From: Allolobophora icterica
Lineage: Eukaryota > Annelida > Clitellata > Crassiclitellata > Lumbricidae
Direction of reading: 5' to 3'
Length of the DNA: 64,000 bases
Assembly: GCA_963556255.1 (NCBI GenBank)
Contig: OY744613.1
Coordinates: 45,062,791-45,126,790 of the forward strand
Shown: positions 42,972 to 53,308 of the stretch, piece after piece
Numbering within the stretch: position 1 is the first letter of the stretch
Layout: the number at the start of each line of letters is the position of its first letter
Notes under the pieces: model-generated
Seen by the model: the letters and a program-made list of their open reading frames with translations, nothing else
Databases searched by the model: none
Told to the model about the DNA's origin: nothing
Made by a program: the position numbers and the translations under genes

Positions 42972-43757
42972 ATGGAAAAGCCACACAAATGCGAGTTATG
43001 TGACAAAGCATTTAAAACTTCTTCAGAAGTGAAGATGCATAAACGAACACATACAGGAGAAAAGCCATACAAATGTCAAGTATGTTGCAAATCATTTTCA
43101 CAGAATAGGTATCTGAATTGGCATGAGAGGATCCACACTGGAGAAAGACCATTCAAGTGCGAACTATGTGGAAAAACATATTTACGAAAGCATCAACTAA
43201 TTGACCACACAAAAATACACACTGGAGAAAAACCATACAAATGTAATCTATGTGGAAAAGCGTTTGCAACAAGTGGTAATTTAATTTGCCACAGAAGAAG
43301 CCACACTGTAGAAAAACCATACAAATGTGAAATATGTGAAAAAACTTTTGCACATAGAAATAGTTTAAATAAACATGCAAGAACCCACACTGGAGAGGAG
43401 CCATATCAGTGTGAATTGTGTCAGAAGGTTTTTGCACTGAAGGATCATCTACAAAGGCATTTAAAAACTCACAACAGAGAGAATGCATACACTGGTAGAT
43501 TGTGTGACAACAGTTCTATGCAGACTTATGGTTTGAATGACAAAGTGAAAACTTTCACAGAAGTGAAGCAAACTATGGAAGTATTTGCAAATGAGACATC
43601 AACTGTGGCTGGTATTGAGTCTTTCTATGTCAAACCGTATGGATGTGTAATATGCAATGAAATGTTTGAAATAGAAAAGGAGTTTTTAGAGCAATGTTTG
43701 AACAAGTGTTACTCTCCAGTGGAGGATGACTTTGCTGAACTGTTTGAGAATAACTAA
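42972..43757 (+). CDS. C2H2 zinc-finger protein E, intact 3' part
   Basis: 261 residues from the ATG at 42972, the first in frame. The frame is open back to the hAT insertion (42843) and includes two more fingers there. Six canonical fingers follow, mostly with TGEKP linkers, then a broken unit (YTGRLCDNSS), a spacer, and the family terminal finger reading YGCVICNEMF...EQCLNKC, in which both zinc histidines are lost. The tail DDFAELFENN matches gene D. The only plus-strand member of the cluster. Broken upstream by frameshifts and a transposon, so probably a pseudogene although this part could be made from the internal ATG. Confidence 0.7.
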   Translation: MEKPHKCELCDKAFKTSSEVKMHKRTHTGEKPYKCQVCCKSFSQNRYLNWHERIHTGERPFKCELCGKTYLRKHQLIDHTKIHTGEKPYKCNLCGKAFATSGNLICHRRSHTVEKPYKCEICEKTFAHRNSLNKHARTHTGEEPYQCELCQKVFALKDHLQRHLKTHNRENAYTGRLCDNSSMQTYGLNDKVKTFTEVKQTMEVFANETSTVAGIESFYVKPYGCVICNEMFEIEKEFLEQCLNKCYSPVEDDFAELFENN

Positions 43758-44062
43758 CTAAAAACAATTACTTTGCAAATATTATTTCAGTTTGAAAATT
43801 GAAATATTTGTTTCTTAGAATTTGTACTAAATTTCAGGATGAATTATCTACTTTAATCAAAATTAATGCTAGAATAGTTCAAGGCTCTAGTTCAGGTCCT
43901 ACACAATTTGAAAGAACTCGGACGACGGTTGACGAGAATAACGGAAGACCCTCGAGAAACCTTCCTGTTACAAAAACTATCCATCACAATCCAGAGGTTC
44001 AATGCCATCGCGTGCCTAGGCACGATGAGGAACTAGAATGCTGATTTTAATATAACCGGATA
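43758..44062. other. Downstream of ZNF E, nothing firm
   Basis: A plus-strand frame at 43799-44044 has no recognisable motif. No poly(A) signal is obvious. Confidence 0.3.
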
Positions 44063-44077
44063 ATAATAATAATAATG

Positions 44078-44157
<80 letters not shown>
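44063..44157. repeat. TAA/TTA microsatellite
   Basis: Nearly pure (AAT)n with one GAT interruption. Confidence 0.95.
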
Positions 44158-44158
<1 letters not shown>

Positions 44159-44344
44159 GAACTGTAGTCCAATCTGTATTATTTTCCGCAGCAAATTTGT
44201 TTCAGACAACACTGCGGTCAAATGTTAAGCTAGAAGTTTATAGAAGAATTGTTCATTATTTCTCTCTAGTTGTAAAACGGTTAATATGTTTTTAAAGTAG
44301 CATGCAATGCTTATAAATTTAGAAGCAGCAGTAACATGAAAATA

Positions 44345-44645
44345 AATGCACCAACGCACACGCCATTCCGAGGATTACACCGTACCTGTGCCCCAGACAG
44401 TTTGGAGTGGGCGTCCCCGGGGGTTGCGAGGCGGCGATCCACGCCACTAGACGTTTTCTGGCCAACATGAGCTCGGAAGCTATAATAGTCAAGTTGGACC
44501 TATCAAATGCATTCAACAGCCTACACCGGGACAACATGTTGGCATCGGTCACCGACATAATTCCGGAACTGGCCGCGTACTGCAACCTAGCCTACGCCGA
44601 GCCCTCGTTCCTCCAATTCGGCCGATTCACCATTCTCTCACAAAT
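44345..44645 (+). mobile_element. Non-LTR reverse transcriptase fragment
   Basis: Plus strand reads PRQFGVGVPGGCEAAIHATR, then EAIIVKLDLSNAFNSLHRD and PELAAYCNLAYAEPSFLQF. This is the fingers-palm region including the motif with the first catalytic Asp (KLDLSNAFN). It differs from the CR1-like copies and resembles another LINE clade. It ends abruptly at a TAA microsatellite. Confidence 0.75.
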
Positions 44646-44667
44646 GCGCACGTGGTGCCTACGTCTC

Positions 44668-44671
<4 letters not shown>

Positions 44672-44746
<75 letters not shown>
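44672..44746. repeat. (AAT)n-(ATT)n palindromic microsatellite
   Basis: About 12 AAT units switch to about 13 ATT units, giving a perfect inverted repeat at the end of the LINE fragment. Confidence 0.93.
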
Positions 44747-44747
<1 letters not shown>

Positions 44748-44759
44748 GGTTCTTTTTGA

Positions 44760-45204
44760 AAATATGATCTTTCGAGTTTCTTGTTGATGGAAACGTAATT
44801 TTTTCTTTCGATTTATAAAAACATTTACCAGTTTCATGTTCAAATTAGAAATATTCGTAACAAAAATCAAATTGAATAGGGCCAACACATTTAAAAGAAA
44901 ACGAGATTGTATTTTTAAATGCAAAAATCCATTAAATATATGTGACAGACTGTGATTCCACATGTAGGCCTATTGTAGCCGTTAAGTATCAAATTCAAGT
45001 CATATTGTTTTTTATGCAATTTCAGTTTTTGCATTTGTTAGAGTAATAAAAATTTTCTGAGGGTGGGGTAATTTTGTTTGACATAATTTTGTTATGGGGT
45101 CCTCGAATGTTTCACAGTACTGTTGTTGACAATGGGAAGGAGATCAAAAACTGGCTAAAATTTGTTGACACAATTTAATCGATGACCCCATTGGGCCAGT
45201 TGTA
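44760..45204. other. Noncoding stretch
   Basis: AT-rich, one TAGGCCTA at 44966. Nothing else seen. Confidence 0.35.
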
Positions 45205-45350
45205 ACTATGTACTAACTAAAATTAACCAAAATAAAAGTCCAGTAACTATAACTATAACTATAACTAAAAAATAATACTAACTATTACTGTAACTATAAC
45301 TAAAATGAAAAACCATTAACTATAACTGTAACTATAACTAAATAAAATCT
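45205..45350. repeat. Degenerate TAACTA minisatellite
   Basis: Irregular TAACTATAACTATAAC and AACTAAAA words. Not a vertebrate-type telomere repeat. Possibly the interior of a MITE. Confidence 0.7.
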
Positions 45351-45929
45351 GTAAGGAGAATCACACTGGTCTTCTGGATAGAACCCAAGCCGCTGGAGTC
45401 GTAACTTCCCTGGATTTACATTGAAGGAAGTTTTATCAACGCAGGATTATTGTGTTTATTTTTACTGCCGTCAGATAGGCCTACGAAAGGATTAAAACTG
45501 ATTCACGACGCTGTATTATATGAGCAGAGATATGGAAGACATCTGACCGAATGAGTAACTGAGTTGTATAAGCATTTGCTTAAGAGGGTATTATACCTGA
45601 TGGTTTTCAGATCGTAACGATATGCATGGGTTTTGCTTGCCATTAGCATATTAAGTGAACTAATGTTGTCTTCCTAAATATAGTTTTTTTTTATCGCTGT
45701 GCTATCAGTTATCTATAACTGTCTATTTGATGTAACATGTAATAAGCCTTTTCGTGTAAGACTAAAAGACACATTATAGAAACATGTCGTAATGTTCTGT
45801 TAAAACACTGTAGAACAACGAACAAACATAGAGGTAGGGCTAGACCAAGGTGTGACGTTTTAAGTTAATCAAATGCTCTTGCTCAAATCACTCCCATTTT
45901 AGACAGGATTCTAGGACATAATGGAAGAA

Positions 45930-46746
45930 CTATGCACGAATTCCGTACGAAGAGAGTCAATCCAGGCTATTCGTACAAAATAACAGTCGAAATAACCTAC
46001 GCCATACTTTGCTACTATAGCCCTCGTTAACTTTAGGAACGAGTAATGAAATAGACACTTGATGATTCAGCGTTGGAACTTTGTTACCACGGCTGAGTGA
46101 ACGACTGAGAGAGAAGATGAAGAGACTGGAAGTTGAGGGACCGCGTGAAACCACTCTCTCCGACAATCTGCGGGAGGGGAGATCCAAATTTCAGAAGACT
46201 TACGAAGAGAAAACCTCCGCTTTATTTCAACGACTTGGTGTAGCGCCAAAGTCCGAAGCTGGTGAGGTAGAAAACTACAATTCACCATCAGGCTAATGTT
46301 CCTTACAAAACCAGCCTAACAGTAGCAAAAGTATACATGAAAAGTATGAATTCGTGTTTTCTATCTAAAAGGAAGTAGCTCAGCAGATACATTCAAAGAA
46401 AATTAATGTTCAAGTAATGTATCTTTCTGTGGAACAGAGTTAGTGGCAACAATGTTTCATATATTCCTTTTCAATAACACATTCCACAGCTGTTTATGGC
46501 CTCAAAATGAAATGACTTTTACCTCAAGTAATTGTTGAATGATTACCAAAATATCAGACTTTCACCTACACAGAGTTTCACAGTCTGCATTGGTGAATGG
46601 CTTCCAACCTATTCTGCAGCTGAAAATTGTCTTTTAAACATATTTTTCTATTTTTACCCAAAATAATGATTATATCTTGGGTTGTATTTCCACGGCGACC
46701 CTCTGTCGTGCTCATAGTCAAGTGAGTCTTTCCTGGAACATCAGTG
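45930..46746 (-). other. 3' flank of ZNF F, shared with G and C
   Basis: CACGAATTCCGTA.GAAGAGAG, CAGTCG.AATAAC, then AGGAAGTAGCTCA.CAGAT and TTCAAGTAATGTAT.TTTCTG match 56575-57000 downstream of G in order. A foreign insert (46035-46370) separates two of the blocks. Confidence 0.7.
46035..46370 (+). other. Insertion of coding-like DNA in the ZNF F 3' flank
   Basis: Absent from the aligned flank of G and bordered by AGGAA on both sides. Plus strand holds an open frame (46081-46296) reading PRLSERLREKMKRLEVEG and later KFQKTYEEKTSALFQRLG, ending SPSG and a stop. It is charged and helical, like part of a coiled-coil protein. It may be a retrocopied exon or part of a mobile element. The source gene is not recognised. 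Confidence 0.5.
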
Positions 46747-48096
46747 TTAATGACGAGTGCAATGTTCCATAAATTCTTTTCCAATTTCAAACATTTCATC
46801 ACAGACCCCACAGCCATAAGGTCTTAAATTGAAATTAGTTTTATCATCAGTAATAATCGGTTGTTCACCAGAGAAATGACTTTCACCAGGACTTGGCTTC
46901 ATATTCTGTAGCGCTGATAGATTTTGCACAGTTTCTCGTGTTGAAAATTTATTGTTTAGGACAAATTTGCAATCTTCAGCCCATATGCCAAATATCTGTG
47001 AAGAACTATTTCCGCTGTATCCCGTTGTCATGCTTAGCAGAAAACTTTGACAATTCTTTACTTTTTCATCAGCATTTGTTCTCGAATGGCATTTTGGACG
47101 AATGATAAAGGCTTTGTGACTTAGCCTGTCTTTGCCTGGTTTTCCTGTAGTATGGGTTATTGTGTGGGTTTTTAAACAATCCCCATGTGGAATTGCTTTC
47201 TGACATAAATTCCACTTGGAGGGTCTTTCTAGCGTGTGGGTTCTTACATGGCATTTCATTGTACTTTTTGTTGGAAATGCTTTCTGGCATACATTGCATA
47301 TGTATTGTCTTTCTCCAGTGTGGGTTGTTGTATGGAAATCCAGAGAACGTTTGTTTGAAAATACTCTTTCACAAAAATTGCATTTGTATGGTCTTTCTCC
47401 AGTGTGAGCTCTTGTATGTCTATCCAGATGACTTTTTTGTGAAAATCTTTTTTCACATAGATTGCACTTGTAGGGCTTTTCTCCCGTGTGGGTTGTTCCA
47501 TGAGATTCAAGTCTATTCTTGGCAGGAAATGCTTTCAGACACAGATTGCATTTGTAGGGCTTTTCTCCTGTGTGGGTTCTTCTATGGGTGTCAAGTTGAC
47601 TCTTAGATGGAAATGCTCTTTCACAAAAATTGCATTTATATGGTCTTTCTCCAGTGTGGGTTAGTGTGTGTCTACCTAGATTACTTTTATCTGAAAATCC
47701 TTTTTGACACACATTGCACCTGTATTGTTTTTCTCCTGTGTGGGTTTTTGTATGGCAATCCAAGTTACCTTTATGTGAAAATGCTCTTTGACAAAAACTG
47801 CATTTATATGGTTTCTCTCCAGTGTGGGTTCTTCTGTGTCTATTTAACTGACCTTTCTGTGCAAATGCTTTGTCACATAAAGTGCACATATATGGTTTCT
47901 CTCCAGTGTGAGTTCTTCTGTGGTTATTCAGATCAGTTTTGTATCGAAATGATTTTTCACAGAAATTGCACTTGTATAGTTTACGACCAACCTCGGTTTC
48001 ACCAAGACAGCGTGTGAGATCAGAATTTCTAGCAAATGTTTGCATCCAAGTTTTTATATCTGTTTCCATTTCCTGGTTACAATTGTGTGAATTCAT
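46747..48096 (-). CDS. C2H2 zinc-finger protein F
   Basis: 449 residues from the ATG at 48096, just after a 3' splice site (TTTTCCAG) and aligned with B. The N-terminal block METDIKTWMQTFARNSDL is nearly identical to B. Nine canonical fingers with TGEKP/TGERP linkers follow, then one damaged unit (KWNLCQKAIPHG). The spacer (CQSFLLSMTTG..., ESHFSGEQPIITDD) and terminal finger YGCGVCDEMF...EHC..H complete the protein. Expected to be a nuclear DNA-binding protein. The closest relative in the window is B, with fewer fingers. The first exon and promoter lie at 49346-49482; a piggyBac-type element sits in the intron. Confidence 0.9.
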   Translation of the reverse strand: MNSHNCNQEMETDIKTWMQTFARNSDLTRCLGETEVGRKLYKCNFCEKSFRYKTDLNNHRRTHTGEKPYMCTLCDKAFAQKGQLNRHRRTHTGEKPYKCSFCQRAFSHKGNLDCHTKTHTGEKQYRCNVCQKGFSDKSNLGRHTLTHTGERPYKCNFCERAFPSKSQLDTHRRTHTGEKPYKCNLCLKAFPAKNRLESHGTTHTGEKPYKCNLCEKRFSQKSHLDRHTRAHTGERPYKCNFCERVFSNKRSLDFHTTTHTGERQYICNVCQKAFPTKSTMKCHVRTHTLERPSKWNLCQKAIPHGDCLKTHTITHTTGKPGKDRLSHKAFIIRPKCHSRTNADEKVKNCQSFLLSMTTGYSGNSSSQIFGIWAEDCKFVLNNKFSTRETVQNLSALQNMKPSPGESHFSGEQPIITDDKTNFNLRPYGCGVCDEMFEIGKEFMEHCTRH

Positions 48097-48322
48097 CTCG
48101 GGATCCTGGAAAACGTCAAAAATCACTAGAGAACAAGAATTTGTTCAAGTTTTTTGCATAATATTATACACTGTTTGTAATCACAAATTAATATAACAAA
48201 GAGAGGTGACGCAGCGTAGAGGCGATTACGGATTGGTTAAGAAAGCAGAAAAATATCTCAACTCATAAGCTGAATGTGTAAAAACAGATATATTGACATA
48301 ACATAAGCTATAGCTATATTAA

Positions 48323-48957
48323 CCCTCGAATGCCAAAAAAGGTCCAACCGCAACCCAGACCCGCTTTTCCACGGATAACGTTTGAAAGGCTAAGAGATTA
48401 TAAAAATGGTTTCAGGACACCCTAAAGCCATCAATTTGGCTTTATATGATATATTTTTCGTGACTATTCTCCCATCCTGTACCCCACAACCATAGCTACC
48501 AAGGACACCGCAAGATATATGCGGCTGATGGGCATATTGGCACATGGTGTACCAGTAAAGAAATAAATTGGTCAACGCACGTTATGTGATATCGTTGGAC
48601 GGAGAATTCAACGCTGAGTGTAATACAGTTTGATAGATCTAGCCTACAGTAGTGTTTGCTGCATATTGGAGGTTATACAGACCAAAGCTACATCCGTACA
48701 ATTAAATACCTGTGAAAAATCCCGACATTGCAAAACATTACAAACGAGTATTAAAGTTCAAATAAAGTTTAACCAGGTGGCTCTATTGTGAAATACAATA
48801 CATCAGTCGATTGCAAATTTAATTTTTATTATAACAAACCAAATCTCGTTGTATAATTCCAATAGCCCTTCTCCAGATATTACAACGACAACACTGGGGT
48901 CCGGTCGGACCCCTCCTTGGGCATTCGTGTACCAAAAATACATTGGGCACTCGAGGG
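48323..48957. mobile_element. piggyBac-type MITE in the first intron of ZNF F
   Basis: TTAA at 48319-48322, and ATAA (one change) at 48958-48961. Inverted ends CCCTCGAATGCC and CCCTCGAGTGCC. The homologous intron of B runs straight through (CATTTATAATACAGAGGAGACATTGG, from about 25467), so B keeps the empty site. Noncoding. Confidence 0.8.
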
Positions 48958-49345
48958 ATAAAGAAAGTGACATTGGCTTGATCTTTTTGTTTCCATGACT
49001 AAAACTGCCTTAGCCAAGCACCGGACGTTTCCTGGTCTGGGCCGACGATCTCGAACGACCTTTCCCTCCCGCTCAGGGTCAAACTAACGACTTCCTTTTC
49101 CTTATCGGTCTCACGTTCCATAAAGGTATTTCTGTTTACCCAGGACTTCTGTGCTCAGAACGTCTTTGAACAGCGAGGCGCTTTATAAATTTCTAGAGAC
49201 GATAGGCCTACGTTACGATAAACGGTTAAAACAGAGTTTGGAACAGACTACGGGTCCCGTAGTCTGTTGTAGGGCCTACGATAGAAACAACGCACGAGCC
49301 TAAAACAGCAACGCTGCGACCTCATAAAATTCAATTTAGGCTTAC

Positions 49346-49482
49346 CTAAAGCCGAACTGGATTTGAAGTGCGGAAAAAATACACACAAACCGACAGAAAT
49401 GAAATTATTACTTAAAATTCACTTAACGGAAACCAACGTAATAATTATGCGCCCTCCGAAACTTGACGTAATTGTGATGTCA
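49346..49482 (-). promoter_or_regulatory. ZNF F first exon and CRE-like promoter sites
   Basis: Minus-strand exon end GTTCGGCTTTAG then donor GTAAGCCTAAATTG at 49345. TGACGTAA at 49464-49471 and TGATGTCA at 49475-49482 lie about 120-135 bases upstream of the donor. Same layout as B and G. Confidence 0.62.
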
Positions 49483-49530
49483 TTTCTTAGTGGATTTAAA
49501 TCGGTGTCACCAAAGATGTTATTAGGGAGG

Positions 49531-49900
49531 GGTGTCACCACAAAATGGTTCATAGACAAATGGTTCACGATCTTTCAGGTTCTAGTTTGAGCTCTTTTGA
49601 TCGAGAATCCAGCTTCTAGTTTCAGTTATATTATTTGATAATCCATCTTACAGTTTGACTCTGTTTTCATCGCTCTTTCAGCTTCTAGTTTGAGCTATGT
49701 TTTAACAAAACCGGGTTTTAGCAGAAATTAATTTGTATTATTTACACTGTTTGAGCGATGAAAACATGTCTAGGCCTAATTAAATTCAGAGTAGAAGGTG
49801 GATGATCGACTGAAATAGGGCTATAGGCTACCTCAAGTTAGAAGCTGGAAGATCGTGAAGGTTGTGAACCATTTGTTGTGAACTATTTGTCGTGGTTGGC
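49531..49900. mobile_element. Foldback element with AAATGGTTC arrays, upstream of ZNF F
   Basis: Left end GGTGTCACCACAAAATGG and right end (inverted) CCAACCACGACAAATAG. Arrays of about 15 bases: ACAAATGGTTCACG on the left, GTGAACCATTTGTTG on the right. The interior has about four degenerate 36-base units (TTCTAGTTTGAGCT...ATCCAGC), which are the complement of the units in the element at 51914. It lies within 60 bases of the CRE-like sites of ZNF F. Confidence 0.72.
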
Positions 49901-49981
49901 AAATTATAGGGAAATAGTTGCACATTTTTCTACCGCTATCATCTCCTTCCTGCTAAAGGTTGGTGTGCTGTGGACATTTAA

Positions 49982-51015
49982 CCCTCGGGCTACCAAGGGG
50001 GGGGGTGGTTACCACCCCCCCCCCCCTACGTTTTTCTGGAAAAAATTTTTTTAGCACATGGAATATAATTTTGACATTTTAGGTAGCTGTAGGGGGTCCA
50101 TTTCCGCAAATTTTGAGGTAAAAGTCGTGATGATATCCCACGCCATAAAAAAGTTATACCCGATATAGCCTAGGTACCACTTATGAAATCAGGAATTTCT
50201 CTTGTCAGCTGTTAGCTGTTGTCGACTATAAAGGTATTCATTATTCTTTCTGGAAGAGAAACAACTATGCCATTCTTTAGAGGGAATGTAGGGATATATT
50301 TGGTTCTTAGTTGTTTGTCTTTTGATAACCGGAAGTGATCATAATGAATAATAATACGCTTTTTCAGTGTGAAAATCACTGTTGCAACATCACAACGTAA
50401 ACCGATATGGTTGGGTATGGGGAAGGGCTATAAACAGTTGAAGCAGAATACTAACAGAGTAAAGCAGTGCTGTGAAGTGTTCAAGAAGTCGGTTTGCATG
50501 CAGGAAGCATTCGCACAAAACAATGAAAGTAACTTGCAATAACTGCAAGGACCACTGACGTATTTGACTGCCGGGAAAAATTACATAATTTCTTGTTTCA
50601 TGTTGATATAGCTGCACGCCTTTAGGTTTTGCCTATAACTACAACAGACTTTGGAATAGTTTGTATTGTTGAAATTTAAGCCTCATTATATTTATTATAT
50701 TTAGAATATTCTTGGATACATAGTTCATTTTCAAAACACACATCATTTATATCTTTTTATCCAAATAGTACAAATTGTGTGGGATAATATCATATATCGT
50801 TAAATGGACCGGTGCCTTTGTTAAAAACTATATAATTTCGAGATGCATTCATATATTTTACAACTAAATATACCATTCTTTTCATAAATGAATGCTGAAT
50901 CAAATGCTGTATTACATGATATGATATCTTAAACCAAACACGAAATTCCAGGGGGGGTGGTAACCACCCCCCCCTTGGTAGCCGATGTCACAAAAAAACC
51001 TTGGTAGCCTGAGGG
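49982..51015. mobile_element. piggyBac-type element, CTACCAAGG family, copy a
   Basis: TTAA at 49978-49981 and 51016-51019. Inverted ends CCCTCGGGCTACCAAGG and CCCTCAGGCTACCAAGG. Subterminal GGGGGTGGTTACCACCCCC hairpins at both ends. About 1.03 kb with no transposase. Opposite orientation to copies b and c. Confidence 0.88.
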
Positions 51016-51913
51016 TTAAATAGGGCCTACGCTTAAATGAGCTACCTGGACCGTCTAGATTACGACTTATGTGCCGGATAGATGACTGAATTTTTGAAAA
51101 CACACAGCAATTTCTTCAATGCAATACAATACAAACTAAGAATTTACAGCGTGCTTTCACAAGGCAAGTCTTGCACGAGATCGCGTTGCCGCTGCATTCC
51201 TATTATTCTTTATAGTACAATGTTAATATATGAGCTCTTAATTTTGATTTAAATTGAGCAACAGCTGTGCATTGACGGACTGTAGTTGGAAGACTGTTCC
51301 ATTCCATATTGGGTCCTGAGACCGAGCAGGCACGGATACCAAACTTCCGGTTGGTGGGTAATAGTAATACGGTATAATCTCCTCACGTGGCCGATCGGAG
51401 TCCTCTGGAATTTGTAGCAGAACATGGCGTGACCACAGATGCATGCATGAGGGAGAGGTTTTAGAGCGGACATGATACATGAGGAGGGAGATTTTGAAGA
51501 CAATATCGGCACGGATCCAAGAAAATACATCACACCGTCCCTGCAAAAACATGCAGCTGTTGCAGGGATGGCGTGATGTGATCTCAAGAACCAAGACCTT
51601 TCTCTAGACGAGCGGCCGGGTGAAGAACAGATGATAGAGGTTGTAATGTCGATGAGAGAAAACCGTATAGGACAGAGTTGCAGTAGTTAAGGCGATAGAT
51701 GACGAGGACTTGAACAAGAATACTGAGGCAAGTTTCATTAGGCTGCGTTTCAATTGTCGAATTCGGCAAAGGTGTAGGCCTAAGTAGCATGTTCTGGCAT
51801 TTGAAGCATTGTAAAGAATCATGTTACGATTGAAGTCTAACATTACACCGAGGTCTCGGACTATGTCGGAAGGTGGAATAGAACAGTTTGAGTCGAATTG
51901 AAGGGTTTTCATT

Positions 51914-53027
51914 GGCACCCCGTCTTTAGCGCGCATGACAAATGCGCGCCGTCATTTGCGCGCCGTCATTTGCGCGCAACGACAATAGCGCGCAAGACAA
52001 TTGCGCGCCGTCAATAGCGCGCATACATCGAGACGTTGAATTATTGCATGGGACGTAGAGACATAGGAAACGAGAGAACTCATTGTGTAGTTAATAAGAC
52101 AAAACCAAGTAAAACGGGAAAACGTATGTAATATTACGTGAAATTATAAAAAAATATAAAAAACAACTAAAGTTGGATGGCAGATGAAAATATAGCTCAA
52201 ACTAGAAGCTGGATGACCGTTGAAAATAAAGCTGAAACTAGAAGTTGGATGGCCGATGAAAATATAGCTCAAACTAGAAGCTGGATGAGTGATGAAAATA
52301 AAGCTAAAACTGGAAGTTGGATGGCCGATGAAAATATAGCTCAAACTAGAAGCTGGATGAGCGATGAAATAAAGCTAAAACTAGAAGTTGGATGGCCGAT
52401 GAAAATATAGCTCAAACTAGAAGCTGGATGAGCGTTGAAAATAAAGCTGAAACTAGAAGTTGGATGGCCGATGAAAATATAGCTCAAACTAGAAGCTGGA
52501 TGAGCGATGAAAATAAAGCTAAAACTGGAAGTTGGATGGCCGATGAAAATATAGCTCAAACTAGAAGCTGGATGAGCGATGAAATAAAGCTAAAACTAGA
52601 AGTTGGATGGCCGATGAAAATATAGCTCAAACTAGCAGCTGGATGAGCGATGAAAATAGAGCTGAAACTAGAAGTTCGATCATAATCTCAACGTGATCCT
52701 GTTCCTTGCGAAAGACGGTAACCCAATAGTCTTTGCGTAATAATTATTAATTGACAAACCGTATATTAAGTCGCCGTCTTCTAGTGAGCACACACATTAT
52801 TAGTGTATGTAAATTAATAATCATTACACAAATTTAATCAATCGAGGTGGGAAATGGTTTGAAGTATAGGCCCTATCATTCAAGTGGACAATAATTATAG
52901 TCTATGCTACGCGCAATTGACGGCGCGCATTTGACGGGCATTTTTTGCAGCGCGCAATTGACGGCGCGCAATTGACGGCGCGCAATTGACGGCGCGCAAT
53001 TGTCGTGCGCGCAAATGACGGGACACC
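51914..53027. mobile_element. Foldback element with GCGCGC arrays and a 36-bp core minisatellite
   Basis: Direct repeats GTTTTCATT at 51905-51913 and 53028-53036 (9 bp) frame an element with ends GGCACCCCGTCTTTAGC and, inverted, GGTGTCCCGTCATTTGC. Each end is an array of about 14-15 bases (TTTGCGCGCCGTCA; GCGCGCAATTGACG). The centre is a 0.5-kb minisatellite of 36-base units. No transposase; movement would need a partner element. Confidence 0.88.
52165..52680. repeat. 36-bp minisatellite with 215-bp higher-order repeat
   Basis: About fourteen 36-base units alternate between two types (AGTTGGATGGCCGATGAAAA and AGCTGGATGAGCGATGAAAA). A six-unit block with a shared one-base deletion (GATGAAATAAAGC) repeats at a 215-base distance, so two identical peptides are readable from 52177 and 52392. 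Coding is not believed; it is a repeat product. Confidence 0.93.
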
Positions 53028-53104
53028 GTTTTCATTAGTTTATCGTCATCCAAACTGTTTCGATGGTCAAACCAGATGAGTTCTGTTTCGGTGGAATTTA
53101 GAGA

Positions 53105-53304
53105 TATGTTCAAATAAAGTATCTTTCTGTGGATCAGAGTTATCATGCAATTTCACAGTCTGCATCAGTGGTCAGTGGCTTCCCACCTATTCTGCTGATG
53201 GAAAATTGTTCATTTCGACTGATTTTTTTTATTTTTAGCCAAAATAATGCACATATCTTGAGAATTATTTCCATCGCATCATCTGTCATGCTGACAGTGT
53301 CGTC
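53105..53304 (-). pseudogene. Remnant of a ZNF gene 3' flank
   Basis: GTTCAAATAAAGTATCTTTC, TTTCACAGTCTGCATC, CCACCTATTCTGCTGATGG and AAATTGTTCATTTCGACTGA align in order with sequence downstream of F (46410-46690) and G (56720-57010). The coding exon is missing: a LINE copy and a piggyBac-type element border it on either side. Confidence 0.65.
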
Positions 53305-53308
53305 TTAA

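Larger units (their letters stand above)
51200..53112 (-). mobile_element. LINE fragment split by a foldback element
   Basis: The minus strand encodes the end of a CR1-like reverse transcriptase: TETELIWFDHRNSLDDDKL (53040-53110), then after the insertion LQFDSNCSIPPSDIVRDLG, RTCY, RIRQLKRSL, VIYRLNYCNSVLYG and LQPLSSVLHPAARL, then GRCDVFSWIRADIVFKISLL and WNSLPTTVRQ-like tail. The 1.1-kb foldback at 51914-53027 lies between the KLMKT and LQFDSN parts. Frameshifts present; 5'-truncated within a ZNF 3'-flank remnant. Confidence 0.85.

Noticed and set aside
44407..44787. Host gene with an I-rich tail
   Set aside because: The N part is a LINE reverse-transcriptase fragment and the tail is a TAA/TTA microsatellite.
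45205..45350. Telomere-like repeat
   Set aside because: The unit TAACTA is not TTAGGG, and the array is short and irregular.
52144..52625. Repetitive frames such as MADENIAQTRSW on plus
   Set aside because: Periodic translation of the 36-bp minisatellite; the 36-base period keeps all frames open.
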